The position numbers and the translations under genes are program-made. Shown piece after piece: positions 26,675 through 38,164 of a stretch of DNA of 64,000 bases. Origin of the DNA: Pelomyxa schiedti (taxonomy: Eukaryota; Evosea; Pelobiontida; Pelomyxidae); contig JAHLWZ010000814.1 in NCBI GenBank assembly GCA_020536535.1, forward strand, positions 1 through 64,000, given 5' to 3'. The notes beneath the pieces were generated by a model. It saw nothing but the letters and a program-made list of their open reading frames with translations. It did no database searches and was not told the origin of the DNA. Every line of letters starts with the position of its first letter. Within the stretch, counting starts at the first letter, position 1.

Positions 26675-27478
26675 TTATAAGTTCTTTTTCTTTGGAGCCA
26701 ACATGATCTTCTTCCCGCCAGGCGTTTTCATTGGTTTTGGCTTTGGCTTTGCTTTCGCGCTGCCCTTCTTCTTTCTAGCCCCGCCGCCATTACCAGAATC
26801 GCCCCCCAGCTGCGGAAAAACCGGCTTCCTCACAGAATCCCTCCCCCCTGCTCCAGAACCAGAGCCACCGCCAGATGACGTCCTCCTCTTTTTCGTGGGA
26901 GTAAGCTGCCTCTGCCCCTCCTCCTCTTCCTCGTGGTCACTGCCGTCGTCGTCACCCCCGCGGGCCCCCCTGCCTTTTGCTGACTTGGCCATTTCCCTGG
27001 CGGCGGGGGACATCGAGGAGTCGTCGCGGGAGCGCTTGCGGCCGGCGGCCTTGGCGGGCACCTCGACGCCCTCGGGCAGCACGGAGCTCAGCAGGTCCTC
27101 CGCCTTGGTCTCCTTGATGCGCTTGATCAGCTTGCGGTGCCTGTCCTTGAGCTTGCGGCGCAGCCTCTGGCCCTTGGCCAGCCGCCGCCGCCCCGCCTCG
27201 TCCGCGTCCCGCAGCCCCCGCGTCTCGTCGCTGATCGCCCGCGCCACCACCCGCGAGATCGACCGCTCCGTCGCCGCCCGCTGCTGCTCGTCCCAGCCCG
27301 CCGTCTGCTCGCGCCTCTGGTTCCGCCCCGCACGCTCCTGGTTGATGGCCTGCGCCTGCGTGGGCTTCTTCACCGTCACCACCTTGGGCTTGGCCTTGGT
27401 GCTGAGGCCATCAGTCTTGTTTGTTGTTGCACCTGTGGACTTCTTCTTGCTCGTCGTAGTAGTCGTTGCGTGCTTCAT
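26675..27478 (-). CDS. Intronless basic Lys/Arg-rich protein, function unknown
   Basis: A 267-residue single-exon frame running from MKHATTTTTSKKKSTGAT to MLAPKKKNL. A central helical stretch (INQERAGRNQRREQTAGWDE, GRRRLAKGQRLRRKLKDRHR, KLIKRIKETKAEDLLSSV) is followed by disordered sequence with bipartite nuclear-signal-like clusters (GRKRSRDD, TPTKKRRTSS), a short acid run (DGSDHEEEEEG) and a lysine/proline tail (GSAKAKPKPKPMK). The composition fits a nucleolar or chromatin protein, but no domain is recognised. Lack of introns and high GC set it apart from its neighbours. The opposite-strand frame over the same span is a shadow. Confidence 0.65.
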   Translation of the reverse strand: MKHATTTTTSKKKSTGATTNKTDGLSTKAKPKVVTVKKPTQAQAINQERAGRNQRREQTAGWDEQQRAATERSISRVVARAISDETRGLRDADEAGRRRLAKGQRLRRKLKDRHRKLIKRIKETKAEDLLSSVLPEGVEVPAKAAGRKRSRDDSSMSPAAREMAKSAKGRGARGGDDDGSDHEEEEEGQRQLTPTKKRRTSSGGGSGSGAGGRDSVRKPVFPQLGGDSGNGGGARKKKGSAKAKPKPKPMKTPGGKKIMLAPKKKNL

Positions 27479-27621
27479 CGTCGGTAGTCGGCGGGCCTAT
27501 CGATAGAGATCGGGCGGCGGCAAATTACACAACGCAACTGCGGTTGTTTTTTGTTTGGTTTTTTATTGTTTCTTGGAAAGTTAAAACAATTCTGATGAAC
27601 ACGAAGATGTCTTTTGGCCTA

Positions 27622-30600
27622 TCAAGATAGAAGAGGGCCACAGTACATGAATGTGGCCTTACCATCACAAAAGCTTAGGCCGTCATTGCTTACGCGGACT
27701 GAGGCTAGTGTTGGCCCACCGGTGGCGAATGTGTTGGTGTGTGGTACTGTGCATATCAATGTACCTTGATAGAGGTAGGGTGGGTGAGAAATTTCGGTTG
27801 TTTGGTTAGTTGTGTGGAAGATAGAGCGTTTAGTGAAATGACTGTGGGGTGTACCTTGTTCATGGAATGTGGGTATGATTACACTGTCATTGAAAGCAAC
27901 GCGTAGTGCGGGTGTGTTGAGGAAATTGGTACCAAGTACAACAACCCTTGTTCCGGGGGGGCCTGCTTGTGGCAGAACCTCAATTACAGTAGGAGCCGGT
28001 TGTCCACTAGCTAAAGCGGATGATTTAGGTATTGGCACAGAGAATGTTCTGTAGAAACCTTCTTTTCTTTCATTCAGATACAGGGTATGTGAGAATACTT
28101 CAATTGGATCGGATAATGCAGTGGCACCCTGTACTGTGAAGAAATCGTTGCCAATGTAACTGTAGAAGACGAAATAAGGGCAAAGTAATTGGAAGAGTAG
28201 GCGCAACTGTTTTAAGGTAAATCGTACACAAAATTGTGTTCCTTGTTGCTGTGTAGTGCACAAAATTTTTAATCTTTTGAATGTTGCAAACACACCGGCT
28301 GATATCTGCCATAGCATAAATATCGAGCTTGTTTGTAATCAAACTTACCCTGACTATTTTTGTTCCCTCCAAGAAAGTTGGTAACTCAGTTTCGTTATCT
28401 GAGCGCCATAGAGTAGCTTCAATGAACAAGTTCTCAGTGGACAACTGTGCAGTAGGTCCAATCATCATCACTGATGGAAATGGACGTAAAATCCGTTGAT
28501 AAACGGTTTTGTTGGGTGGCTGTCTGGCGATTTTTAGTGAGAGTGAGCCAGACAGAGGTGAGGGTTGGGTGGAAGTAGGTGTTGTTGGTGGTGGAGGCGG
28601 TGGAGGTGCAGGTGTTGTGTTGGGTGCGGATGAGGGGTGTGGTGGAGCTGGTGTTAGTGATGCAGGCTCATTTGCTCTTGAGTATGGTTTGGAAGCTGTT
28701 TATTGCAACGTTAGTCATTCGATGGTTTTTTTGTTGTTGTGTTTCATTACATTTGGTGTATCTTCTTCTTGGAACCACAGGTCCTGAGGATTGTAAACGA
28801 GGTGATAAATTTAATGGTGAAAGCGTTGGTGAAATTGAAGGTGTGTGAGTTGGTGTCGTGGGAGCAGAAGGAACTATCGAAAAATTCTGGGAAAGACAGG
28901 GTGGAGGGGTAACAGTTGTTGGAAGGTTACTTGGAAGCTGTGAAGGTGATTGTGTGGGAGGTGTAGAAGTGGGCGAATTAACAAATGAAGGGAATGTGGG
29001 TGTGAGGGTTACTTGTGAGTTGAAGGTTGGTACACAATTAAGTTGATTTTGTTGCGTTTGTCCTGTCTGATAGTATGGTGAATTGTACACAAGAGTATGA
29101 GGTTGAAGAAGAGGAGCCATGAGAGTGGTTGGTGTATATGTCTGTTGCGTGTACTCTGGGGGTTCAAAGAGACCCTGTTGCTGGAGTTGTTGTTGCACTT
29201 GCATATGCTGAAGTTGAAGTCTTTGCTGCTGCACATTGGGTTGGGTTCCGCCGCAAATGGGGGTGGGTGCTGGGGTTTGCTGGCTCGAGTCAACAGGTAA
29301 GAGAAAGTCATCAGAGGACTGAGGGAAGATATCGAAGACATCGTTTTGTTGTTCAGGTTGTAGTGGTACAGGGAGAATGTTTGCTGCGCTTTCTGCATGC
29401 AGTGGTGGTGTGAGTGCTGGTGGTGTGGATGGAGGTGGTGTCATTGGCGGTGGTGTTTGTGCAGAGTCTGGGGCAATAGCTTGTTTGATAAAAACAGCAA
29501 CATGCCCTTCGACCTTCATTTTTGTATGAGAAAGGAAGCGACCAAAAAAAAAAAAAAAACCTGTAGAAGTAAATGCAACCGAGCCAACTGATTGGGGCTT
29601 AATTGGCAGATCAGGTCCGTGAAGGAAAGAAGCTCCCCAAGGGGTAACCGAAGAAGTTCCAGGAAAAACACGATGGTCTTGGAAAAGTTACATGACAAGT
29701 TATCTGAGTTGGTGATAATGGGTGGGTACCTCATGAGGAAGGTGTGGAATCATCTTCATCATGGTCGATCTCTGCACAGTATGTGGGACACGAAGGAGGG
29801 CTGCATTGCAGTGCTCCAGCAAAGAGTGATCAACATAGGTGAGGAGTGTGTCACGGATTTTATGTATGAATTCCAGGGATAAGTGAAAAGTGTATGGTGG
29901 TGGTATGGCATGCAAAGTCAGACGAAGAAGTTGAAGTTGTGTTACACTTTGCAGTAGTTGCTGTACTTCAACAAAGTCAAACAAAGTGTTTATTGACTCA
30001 GCACTACAACCACCAGTCATTGCCTCAACTTGAAGGGTATCGGTCTGCAAAACAATAAATAAACTCAAGAAAGCAACAAAACACGATGCAGAGAGAATAG
30101 TAATCAACGTTATAATTGAAACAGACCTTGTCACCAAGCCGCCAAGCCACAATCAATTCCAGCACCGCGGGCTTCTTTTGTATCTCGTCCAGAAGAGCGG
30201 GGACTTCCGAAAGCATCCTTTGTACCACGGTCAACCTGTCCACAGGCTCGGAATCCAGCAGGTTTGGAGTAGTTGCGATGCTTGGTGACAAGGACAACGA
30301 TGGCGGGTCACCCTCCCCGCCCCCAGGCAGCACCCCAGGAGACACCCCAGGAGTGTTGATCACAGGCGAGTAGGATAGCCTCGAAGCCCTTGGCGGTGTG
30401 GATGTCACAGGAGAAGGTGCAGGTGAAGGTGAAGGTGACCGCGAGGGTGGCACACCCATCTGCGCTTGGTTCTGGCTAGTCTGCTGCTGGATCCCGTGAG
30501 ATTGGCCAACAACAGCAGGGTTTCTGCCAAGGGACTGAGGCCTCGGGGTCAAAGAATCCAACAGCAGGAGTGACTTCATGTCCCTGCAAGCCAAGTCGTG

Positions 30601-31224
30601 CAGCGCCCAGTACAGCTGAGCCAAGTCACTCGACGTCGCCCTCCGTATAGCATCACTATCTCCCTCGTACCCACCGCACCCATAACCCATTCCCATGCCC
30701 ATTGTTCCCATCCCCATCCCCATCGCCCCCATTCCCATAATCCCGAACGAGGCCTCGGACAAGGGCGTGGGCTGGGCCTGCTGCTCCTGCTGCAGGGGCG
30801 GGGGGTCGCAGAAGGCCAGCATGTGGCGCGGGGTGTAGAAGGACGGCGAGGAGACGCGGTGCGAGGGCGACGCGGGCTCGGAGCGCACGGTGGCCGCCCC
30901 GAGGCTGCCGCTGCTCGAGGTCCGCGCAAAGTGCAGCGACGACGGCGACGAGGACGACGACGACAGCGACAGCGTCAGCGGCGAGTGCGTGGGGTTGCTG
31001 CTGAGAGTGGCTGTCGACAGGGACGGCGACGGGTTGCACAGCCCGCCGCTGGTGTTGAGGCTGTTGCTGTTGTTGCTGTTGCTGTTGGGGTTGGTGTTGG
31101 TGTTGTAGGAGGACGAGGAGGAGGAGGAGGAAACTCCGAGGTCGGAGGTTGTGGGGGTCGAGCCGCCGCTCATTGGCGTGGGCGACGGCGAGTTTGTGGG
31201 GGTGAAGTTTCGTTCTGGCTTCAT
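27622..31224 (-). CDS. IPT/TIG-domain protein, probable transcription factor
   Basis: A large protein read from MKPERNFTPTNSPSPTPMSG. The N-terminal 300 residues are Ser/Asn/Pro-rich and encoded by a GC-rich exon. A helical module follows (RLTVVQRMLSEVPALLDEIQ, VEVQQLLQSVTQLQLLRLTL), then a Pro/Gln/Thr-rich linker of some 280 residues. The C-terminal third carries RQPPNKTVYQRILRPFPSV, VMMIGPTAQLSTENLFIEAT and an IPT/TIG immunoglobulin-like fold: PTVIEVLPQAGPPGTRVVVL, GTNFLNTPALRVAFND, GTLICTVPHTN, ASVRVSNDGLSFCDGKATFM. TIG domains next to a beta-rich DNA-binding block occur in transcription factors such as COE/EBF, CSL and Mga2/Spt23. Which of these is closest cannot be settled here. Several introns; the one inside the TIG domain (about 27765-27855) is clear. 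Confidence 0.7.
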
Positions 31225-31504
31225 AATCGATCGATACCGATGACAACAGATCGCCGGGCAGGGCGAGAAGGCGGGGCCGACGAAACCAATTTAAAATAAA
31301 ATAAAAATAATCAACCTTTGATGTTTCTTTTGGTACAGCATTTGCGGGAACAGCAAACATTGTTTTACCTTAATTTGATTGGTCTCAGAACGGTACCAAG
31401 GTTATCAGCCCCTAACTCAATTCTCTAAAACACCGTCACCCTACACATTGTTTTATGTCTTGAATGCAGAGCTATGGAATGAGTGAAATGGAAATGACTT
31501 TGTC

Positions 31505-32853
31505 TTAGTCTGATGTGGGGCTTTGGAGAAAGGATAGAATGAGACCATTGACTATGTCTGGCTTTTCAAGAAGTACTGTGTGACCGGCATCTTCAATGAC
31601 ATGCACAGTTGCCTTTTTTTTTTTGTTGTGGTTGTGGGGTTAATACCTTTCTGTTTTTTAGAACTACACACACATGGGGAACAAGGGTCCTTAAGGCAGC
31701 CACTGGCTTTTGAGGGGGTACCGTTTGGTCTTGAGCTCCCCATATCACAAGAACCGGGGTGGATTTAGGTATGCTTGCAAATGCCGGGGATAATTTTTGT
31801 AGTGGGAAGTAACACATCGTACTATAAAATGCATTCTATTGCCTTTAGGGTATGAAAGTAGTGGGTTTCTTACCAAGAATCCATCTTTCTCTGTAATCGC
31901 CTTAAAATGTATGTTAGTTTTGGAGAAAAGAAAGATACAGGTACTGACCCATTCAGTGTAGTGCAGTAACTTGTGCGAAAGTTCGTCAGGAGGGAGATTC
32001 TTGAAATCATTTGATAAACCATAAGTTCTGAGGCGAGATAACATGGCGTCTTTGCCGTATGTGTTGAATACCCACGGTCCGATAAGGGGAGTGTACATGA
32101 GCCTTTGAAGTTATTTAAAAAGGAAGGTTTGATGCTGAGAAACCATGAATATAACCACGCAGACCACCGCATATCAAAGGGCATGCCTGCAGTGCCGATG
32201 AAAACAAGTCTCTCTATTCGGCTTGGGTGGTGCAGGCACAATGAAGCTGTTATGGCACCTTAAAGCAACATCACGTGAAAGGAGTGCTATTTAGAGGCAT
32301 TAACTTTACCACCCTGAGTTGGAAATGAGTATTTATTATAAGTATTTTTCAGATAAAACACACAAGTGAAAAGCCTATGACAGTTGCTTTCGCAATGTGT
32401 AAGTGATCAAGGAGCCGGACAGCTTGACCCACAAACAAGGCGTCATCATAAGTCTCAGGTGGGGAGTCAGAGTTTCCTCTCCCATACAAATCTGGTAACA
32501 ACATAATAGCACAACAACAGCCCATGAAATTTCAAGAATTTTCAAAAACATGCAATACCAAATAGAACAACCCTGAAACCAGCAGCAACCAGTACCTCTT
32601 TGATGTAATCAAAAACAAAACTGGGCCTAACGCTTCGAGTCAAAACAAGCATACAGAACTGGAATAATAAACGCACTGTGTAAGGCCGTGAATGCACAGC
32701 ACGACTTTGCCACCGTCTGATTACCCATAATGGAAAAAAAAGGTAAGTACCGCGGCACAATCCCCATAACCACGCCACACCACTGCCGTGCACAGAATAG
32801 CTCGTTCGGTGTCCCGGCTCCCCAAAAAATTCTTCACTGTGTGTTGCTGCCAT
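31505..32853 (-). CDS. Alpha/beta-hydrolase fold protein (ABHD-type)
   Basis: Predicted serine hydrolase. After exon 1 (MAATHSEEFFGEPGHRTSYS from 32853) the spliced frame gives GGKVVLCIHGLTQ (oxyanion strand), EVLVAAGFRVVLFDLYGRGN, SDSPPETYDDALFVGQAVRL, ATVIGFSLGGAITASLCL (nucleophile elbow GFSLG), ERLVFIGTAGMPFDMRW, VLVIWGAQDQTVPPQKP (acid residue) and DAGHTVLLEKPDIVNG (catalytic His). All three triad residues are present and in order, so an active lipase or esterase is likely. At least seven introns of 40-60 nt. The substrate is not indicated, and no signal peptide or membrane segment is evident in the first exon. Confidence 0.82.
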
Positions 32854-33109
32854 TGAGGGCACACAGAAACGCAAAGTTACTTGGAATACATTCGAGTTGA
32901 TTGATTTCGCTGAAGACGCAAAAAAAAGGAAGAAAGCGCAACAGACCCCTTTTATCAAGCACAATCACAAGGACCAGATTTTTCTCAACAAAGGAAGCTT
33001 ACCTGTTGTGTATCTTTTTTTTATTGTAATTGCTCTTACAGGCAGAAAGAGCTTGCAGAAAGTTCTATTTCTACAGCCTAGTAAAGAACGTGGGACGGAT
33101 AGTTTGTCC

Positions 33110-36100
33110 TCAGAGGATGATAATAAGGCCAACCAAGCTCAACAGCAGGAGCAACGAGGCAACAGCACCCAAAGACTGGGCTGAGCACAACCACAGCTTC
33201 CCGCTTCCATCACACTCACCGTCAGGGTACTCATCCACAGACGCCGCGGCTTCGTCGCAGCCGAGTGCTGCTGATGAGTAGCTCGTGAACGTGACCAATC
33301 CTCGCTCGCCGTCGCCAGTTGTGTGTGTGCACTTTAGTGACCAGCACCCGCCCTTGTTGTTGCACAGGCAGTCGCCGCCTCGGTAGAAGAACACCTCGGT
33401 GATTTCCTCAAGGTTGCAGCTATCACTTCCGGATGACAACAAAACGGCTCTGCGTGTTTGTCAGTTAGTTCGTTGACAGAGTAACTTTCGGAGCGATATG
33501 GATAACTCACCCTCCCTCGAAGGTGGTTCCTGCCTCGGAGATTGATGACTGGTCCAGGCAGGTCTGGTTGAGGTACGTGCCTGATTCCTCATCCTCGACG
33601 TTGCAGTTTCCATCCTCGGAATACCCACAGAATCTTGTGAGTGTGCCTTGAACATAAACCGGTACACCACTGCAATCTTTTTTTTCAGGGAAGAGGTCAG
33701 TTCAGTTTTGGCCATGGTTGATTGATTCATAAAGAGATATGTTCATTCAATTGAGTTCTGGGGACTAACCATCATCGTCGATGAGAATCTCCACGTTGTA
33801 TCTGATGAGATCGTTGAACGCGCCACAGCTGGAAATCTGATAGTACTCCGTGTTCAGCTCATCGTCAAATGAGCTCCCCTGGTCATTGCACACAGTGGAA
33901 GGCACTCTGGTGGGTGTGACAATGTCATATGAGTAATAAACAGACTCGAGTGATGTTGGGCACTCTGTTCCGGCGAATGTTGCAAGCTGTGTGTTGTGAT
34001 TACAATATCTAGCAAAGAGGAATTATCAGCATACAGTGACTTCGGCATTGTCAATGCTGCAATAAGAGAGGAATGCATAATATGTGGTATCCATGGCCAT
34101 GCAGTCAAGGTTGTACCACGATGTGTATGCAACGTTCCCAGTGCAAGTGCTGTCCGTGAACCATAAAATCTCAACGGGGCTGTTCCAGTGATTGAGTGGA
34201 ACAAGAAAAGGAGAAATCCCACATACTCATCAGTGAAGTAGTCACCACCCTGTGGGTCGTCGCCAATCTCGCGGCACACAGCCTCGTAAAAAGACGAGCC
34301 AAGGGTTCCGTTTAATTCTTGACAGAACGGGTTGATGTATGTCACAATCCGGTAGATCGGGTCTGTGTTTCGTGGTTATTTTCGATGGGAACGTGTACTT
34401 GCCACAAACCATCTTCGTCATACAAGTGCATCTTCACGACTTGCCACATGTTGTTGGGTGAAAGGCAGAAGTAATCTGTCGTGTAAGATTCCGTGTTCAC
34501 ACCAACAGGTGTCACTGAATAAATCGTCGAGGTTCCCGTGCAGTCGGCTGTTGAGGAGTATGACAATGTCTGCAGAGAAAAATGAGCAATAAGAACGTGA
34601 AAAAATGAAAGAAGTGTTACCGAAATGGAACCATCAAATGTGGAAGTCTCCCAAGTGCACAAGTGGGAATAACTTGCTGCTGCAGTCTGGTGTGGAACGC
34701 ACCCTGGGTTATATCCCCATGTGCTGTCAACTGTGTCGTCATCAGTGTCGATGACATGAACAACATAGGCACTGTTTTGGGTGGTGAGGAGAATTTGTGA
34801 TAGGGTCAATCATACTCGTCCCACAGGCTGTATACGTCGGGTTCATCGGCAGTGCAGGCAGCAACCTGAACGTAGTTGCTGGAGGCATAAGTCCAACCAA
34901 TGTTGTACTCCACGCAGTTCTCAGACCAGAAGTAGTGCACCTCAATCACCTTGTCGGAGGTCGTTTCTGTGAGTGATAGTCAGCTCATCCAAAATGTAAA
35001 ACAAAGGTGGTTGAGAGTGTGAGAGATGAGAGAAACGACAATGCCATACCTACCCACTACATTTGGTCCAGGGAACGAATAAATAGCCTGCCAAGCCGCG
35101 TTGGCTGGGGCACATTCCACAGTCATATACGAGCCGCTTTTTTCATCCCAGAAGCAACCATCGGGATATCCGCTCCACCTCGTGGCGTCAACTTCCTCAG
35201 AGAAATAAGAGCACGAACCTCGGCACTCGTCAAGTGTGTCTGCGTCGCAGCTGTAAACCTGTTGTTAAATGTTGTCAGGGTTTTCTTGGAAGGACTTGGG
35301 TACGGAGGGGAATACCTCAATGTCGGCCTTCGACTCGTCGGCAGAGCACATGACGTGATAAGAGTCGGTTGTGATGTCAGAGTTGTGGCACTCGGGTGAA
35401 TAATAAGTCCAGTGGTTAGTGGATGTCGTGCATGTCGAGTCTGAGAACCGGCTCACGGTGATCGGCCTGTGTGTACGTTCGTGAGATGTGGTGGGTGGAA
35501 GAAAAAGAGCTCTCACATGTCAATGTCGATTGTAAGTGTGTCAATTGAAGCTTGGCATGAGTAGTGAAGGGCGAAGTTAGAGGATGTTGGTTCAACTTCA
35601 GTGCAGTACTGTGTGTAAAAAACTTCAACGGAAATAAGCTCCGCTGCACAGTCCAAAAAGTCAGTGAATGAAGAACAAAAGAGGAAGGAACGGAGGATGA
35701 TATGTGATGTGCCGTCGAGGGCGAGTGAGTACGGAGAGAGGGAATGGAGAAGAGAGAAAGTACTCTTTGCGGTGTCAGTGTATGTCTTGATGATCTGATA
35801 GCCCGGGTTGGGTGGATCACAGTGAAGCTCGAAGTAACTGTCGTCTGCGTAATATGCGGGGTAGCAGTAATCTACAACATGGGTGGGGGAGCTATCCTCC
35901 AGGTAGAAGTAAGACCCGCCGGTGCAGTTGGAATCGCCTCCTTGATAAAGCTGGTGTTGTGGTTAAGAAGGAGGAATTTGAGAAACAAAAGGAATCTACC
36001 TGAAGGCTTGCAGCATCGGCATTTGAGCTGCAGTCAAAGTGCCAGTAACCCTTGGATGTGTCCACATCCGCAACACAGTCTCTGTTCATTGCCCTCCTGT

Positions 36101-37726
36101 ACAACCAGTCCCTGCTTTCTCCACACGTTGATGCTTCAACGCCGTAATACACATTCAGGAGTGCACTGAGGTTTCAGTTAGAGACATCAACAACCAACAC
36201 CAACAAAACGCAACTCGTTCCAATAGTCATCAAACGGATCAGGCAGTGTGTCCAAGTCGGTGCACAACCAGTTCTGAAACATTTCACTGTCAGTTGCAGA
36301 GACTGTCTTTGTCTCACAGTAATGGGAGAAATACTGTTCGGTCATCATGGTAGTTGCTGTGGGCTTTGAGTAATCCTTTGAGCACAACGTAAAAAAGAAT
36401 CACACCTGTTGCGTCAGCACCGGCGTGATACTCCACAGTCTGGTACTTTTCATTGGTCACCTGGTTCTTCGACAAAGTGTACCACACTTCCTCATACGTA
36501 CTATAGCAACCTGGGACCATCCAGTCACCACCCTTGGAAATGTAATCCACACTTAAGTAGACACCAGTGCAATCCATGGAAGAAAAGGACTCAAAGTTCA
36601 GAGAGGAGCTGCTTTCAACGACTTTGAGTGAAGTGGATGAGAGTGCCAGGCAAGATGATTTCCATAATTGGGTCGTGAAGACGTCACCACTGCAGAAGTT
36701 ATCATTGGTGTCAATGTACTGCAGAACAAATGGCCTGTATGCAAGTGAGCGAAGAAAGAAACGAGGAAAAAAGGCATACGGGTTTGTGGTGTCAGGGATC
36801 AGAATCGTCGGTTCAGGCTCGATGTCTGTGCAAGACAAAGTCTCTTTCCACACAAAACCAGGACCACATTCATAAGCATCCTGAATGACGCAATCGTCCG
36901 TGTAGAAGTATTCATACCCGAGGATTGGAGACCCGACACACGTGGCACCTGTTGTTTTCTTTGAGAAAGAAGGAATTCCCAACAACAGGACACACTCGAA
37001 TCATGCTCGATGGCATAGTACGTGATGAGCTGATAGCCTGGAATTTTGGTGTCGCAATTGAGGGCATACCATTCTTCGGAATCATAATAGAAAACCTCAC
37101 CCCATCTGTTGTAGGAGGATGGTGTGATATCATCGTAGTGAGATCCAGTTATGCAATCTGAATCTGAAGAGTAGCTGTATTTCTGAGAGAGCTCAGCTCT
37201 GGTGTGGTAAAAAAGTAGCCTTACACACAGAGAGTTTTCCAGTTAACTCATCACAAACCCAGCCTCGGTAAGAGCCAGACCAGATAGACATCACACAGGA
37301 TTTCTCCACCACAATGAAGCCAGTGACTTTGGTTCCCAACATATCAGACCAAATGGTTGAAGAGTAATACCTGGACATCAGTGGAAAGGAATGGACTGTG
37401 AGGTTCGAAACCAAGTCGAGAACACATACTCATCCTCAAAATAGGAGTCCATGTCAGGCATTTGGTCGTGGCATTTTACCAGCCAGTTGTAGTCATACCC
37501 AGAATAGCAGTATGATGTCTCACTACACGAGGACGTCTCGAGTACCTCAACATAAATCAGGCTGTTGCACGTAGAATAATCTAAAGAACAATGAGGAACT
37601 CAAAAAAAAACGAGGGGGAAAAAGAGTGTGCGTACCAGACATTTCGTAGTAGAGGTGTTCTTCCCAGACTGCAGTCGATGTGCCCAGAAACAGAACAAAG
37701 GAAGATAAAACCAACCGGTACTCCAT
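33110..37726 (-). CDS. Large secreted Cys-rich repeat surface protein with C-terminal hydrophobic anchor
   Basis: Unrecognised family. The first exon encodes a signal peptide, MEYRLVLSSFVLFLGTSTAV. The body, split by about fifteen short introns, is built from imperfect modules of roughly 80-110 residues rich in Cys, Tyr, Trp, Asp and Ser, with recurring elements such as DCTGVYLSVDYISKGG, DCTGTSTIYSVTPVGVNTES, FCQELNGTLGSSFYEAVC and CREIGDDPQGGDYFTDEY. Several modules have a Cys shortly after an acidic turn and another before the exon end. The C-terminus, GAVASLLLLLSLVGLIIIL, follows a Cys/Gly-rich segment and is a GPI-attachment signal or a single membrane span with no cytoplasmic tail. Probable role: cell-surface adhesion or coat; this is inference. 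Exact exon limits are approximate; total length is above 1,200 residues. Confidence 0.65.
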
Positions 37727-38164
37727 TCGTTGCGTGTTTTATTTATGTGGGTGTGTTGCTTGTTGGTGCTAAAAAGTTAGCACCGCCACGACATTACTTC
37801 AGGAAAACCCAAACAAAGGAAGTTTATTATTGTTTGTCGTTGTTTGCTGCGTTGGTGGCTTGTACCTTGTTGTTGTTTGTTGTGTTGGGGATGGTTGAGT
37901 TTTCAGTTGAGGGGGTTGGCGCTTGGGTGTTGGACTGGTTTTGAGCTCGTAACAACGCCAAGTCCAGTGCCACCCCCCTACACCACCACCTTTATTTTTG
38001 CCATAGGGGGGGGGGGGGGGGGCTCCAAATCCCTTACAAACACCTCGGACAGTGTGGGTGCCGCAGAGAAAAGAGGTGTAGAGTGTAGACCTGGGCAAGA
38101 AAACGTGGGACTGTGTTGTGGCTTTGCGACCGTACTTGTTTGTTGTTAGGGTGCTTGTGTTAAG
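37727..38164. other. Non-coding stretch upstream of the Cys-rich gene
   Basis: Holds the promoter side of the Cys-rich surface gene and a T/G-rich low-complexity segment (37810-37935). No conserved protein sequence on either strand. Contains the poly-G run listed separately. Confidence 0.4.
38006..38022. repeat. Poly-G run of 17
   Basis: Seventeen uninterrupted G. Such a run can form G-quadruplexes and is prone to length error in sequencing. Confidence 0.9.

Noticed and set aside
26628-27506. 292-codon plus-strand open frame
   Set aside because: It is the antisense shadow of the GC-rich basic-protein gene; its translation is Leu/Ser/Pro/Arg low complexity.
30598-31360. Long open frames on both strands over the first exon of the TIG gene
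   Set aside because: GC-rich sequence lacks stop codons by chance; only the frame starting at 31224 joins the helical and TIG parts.
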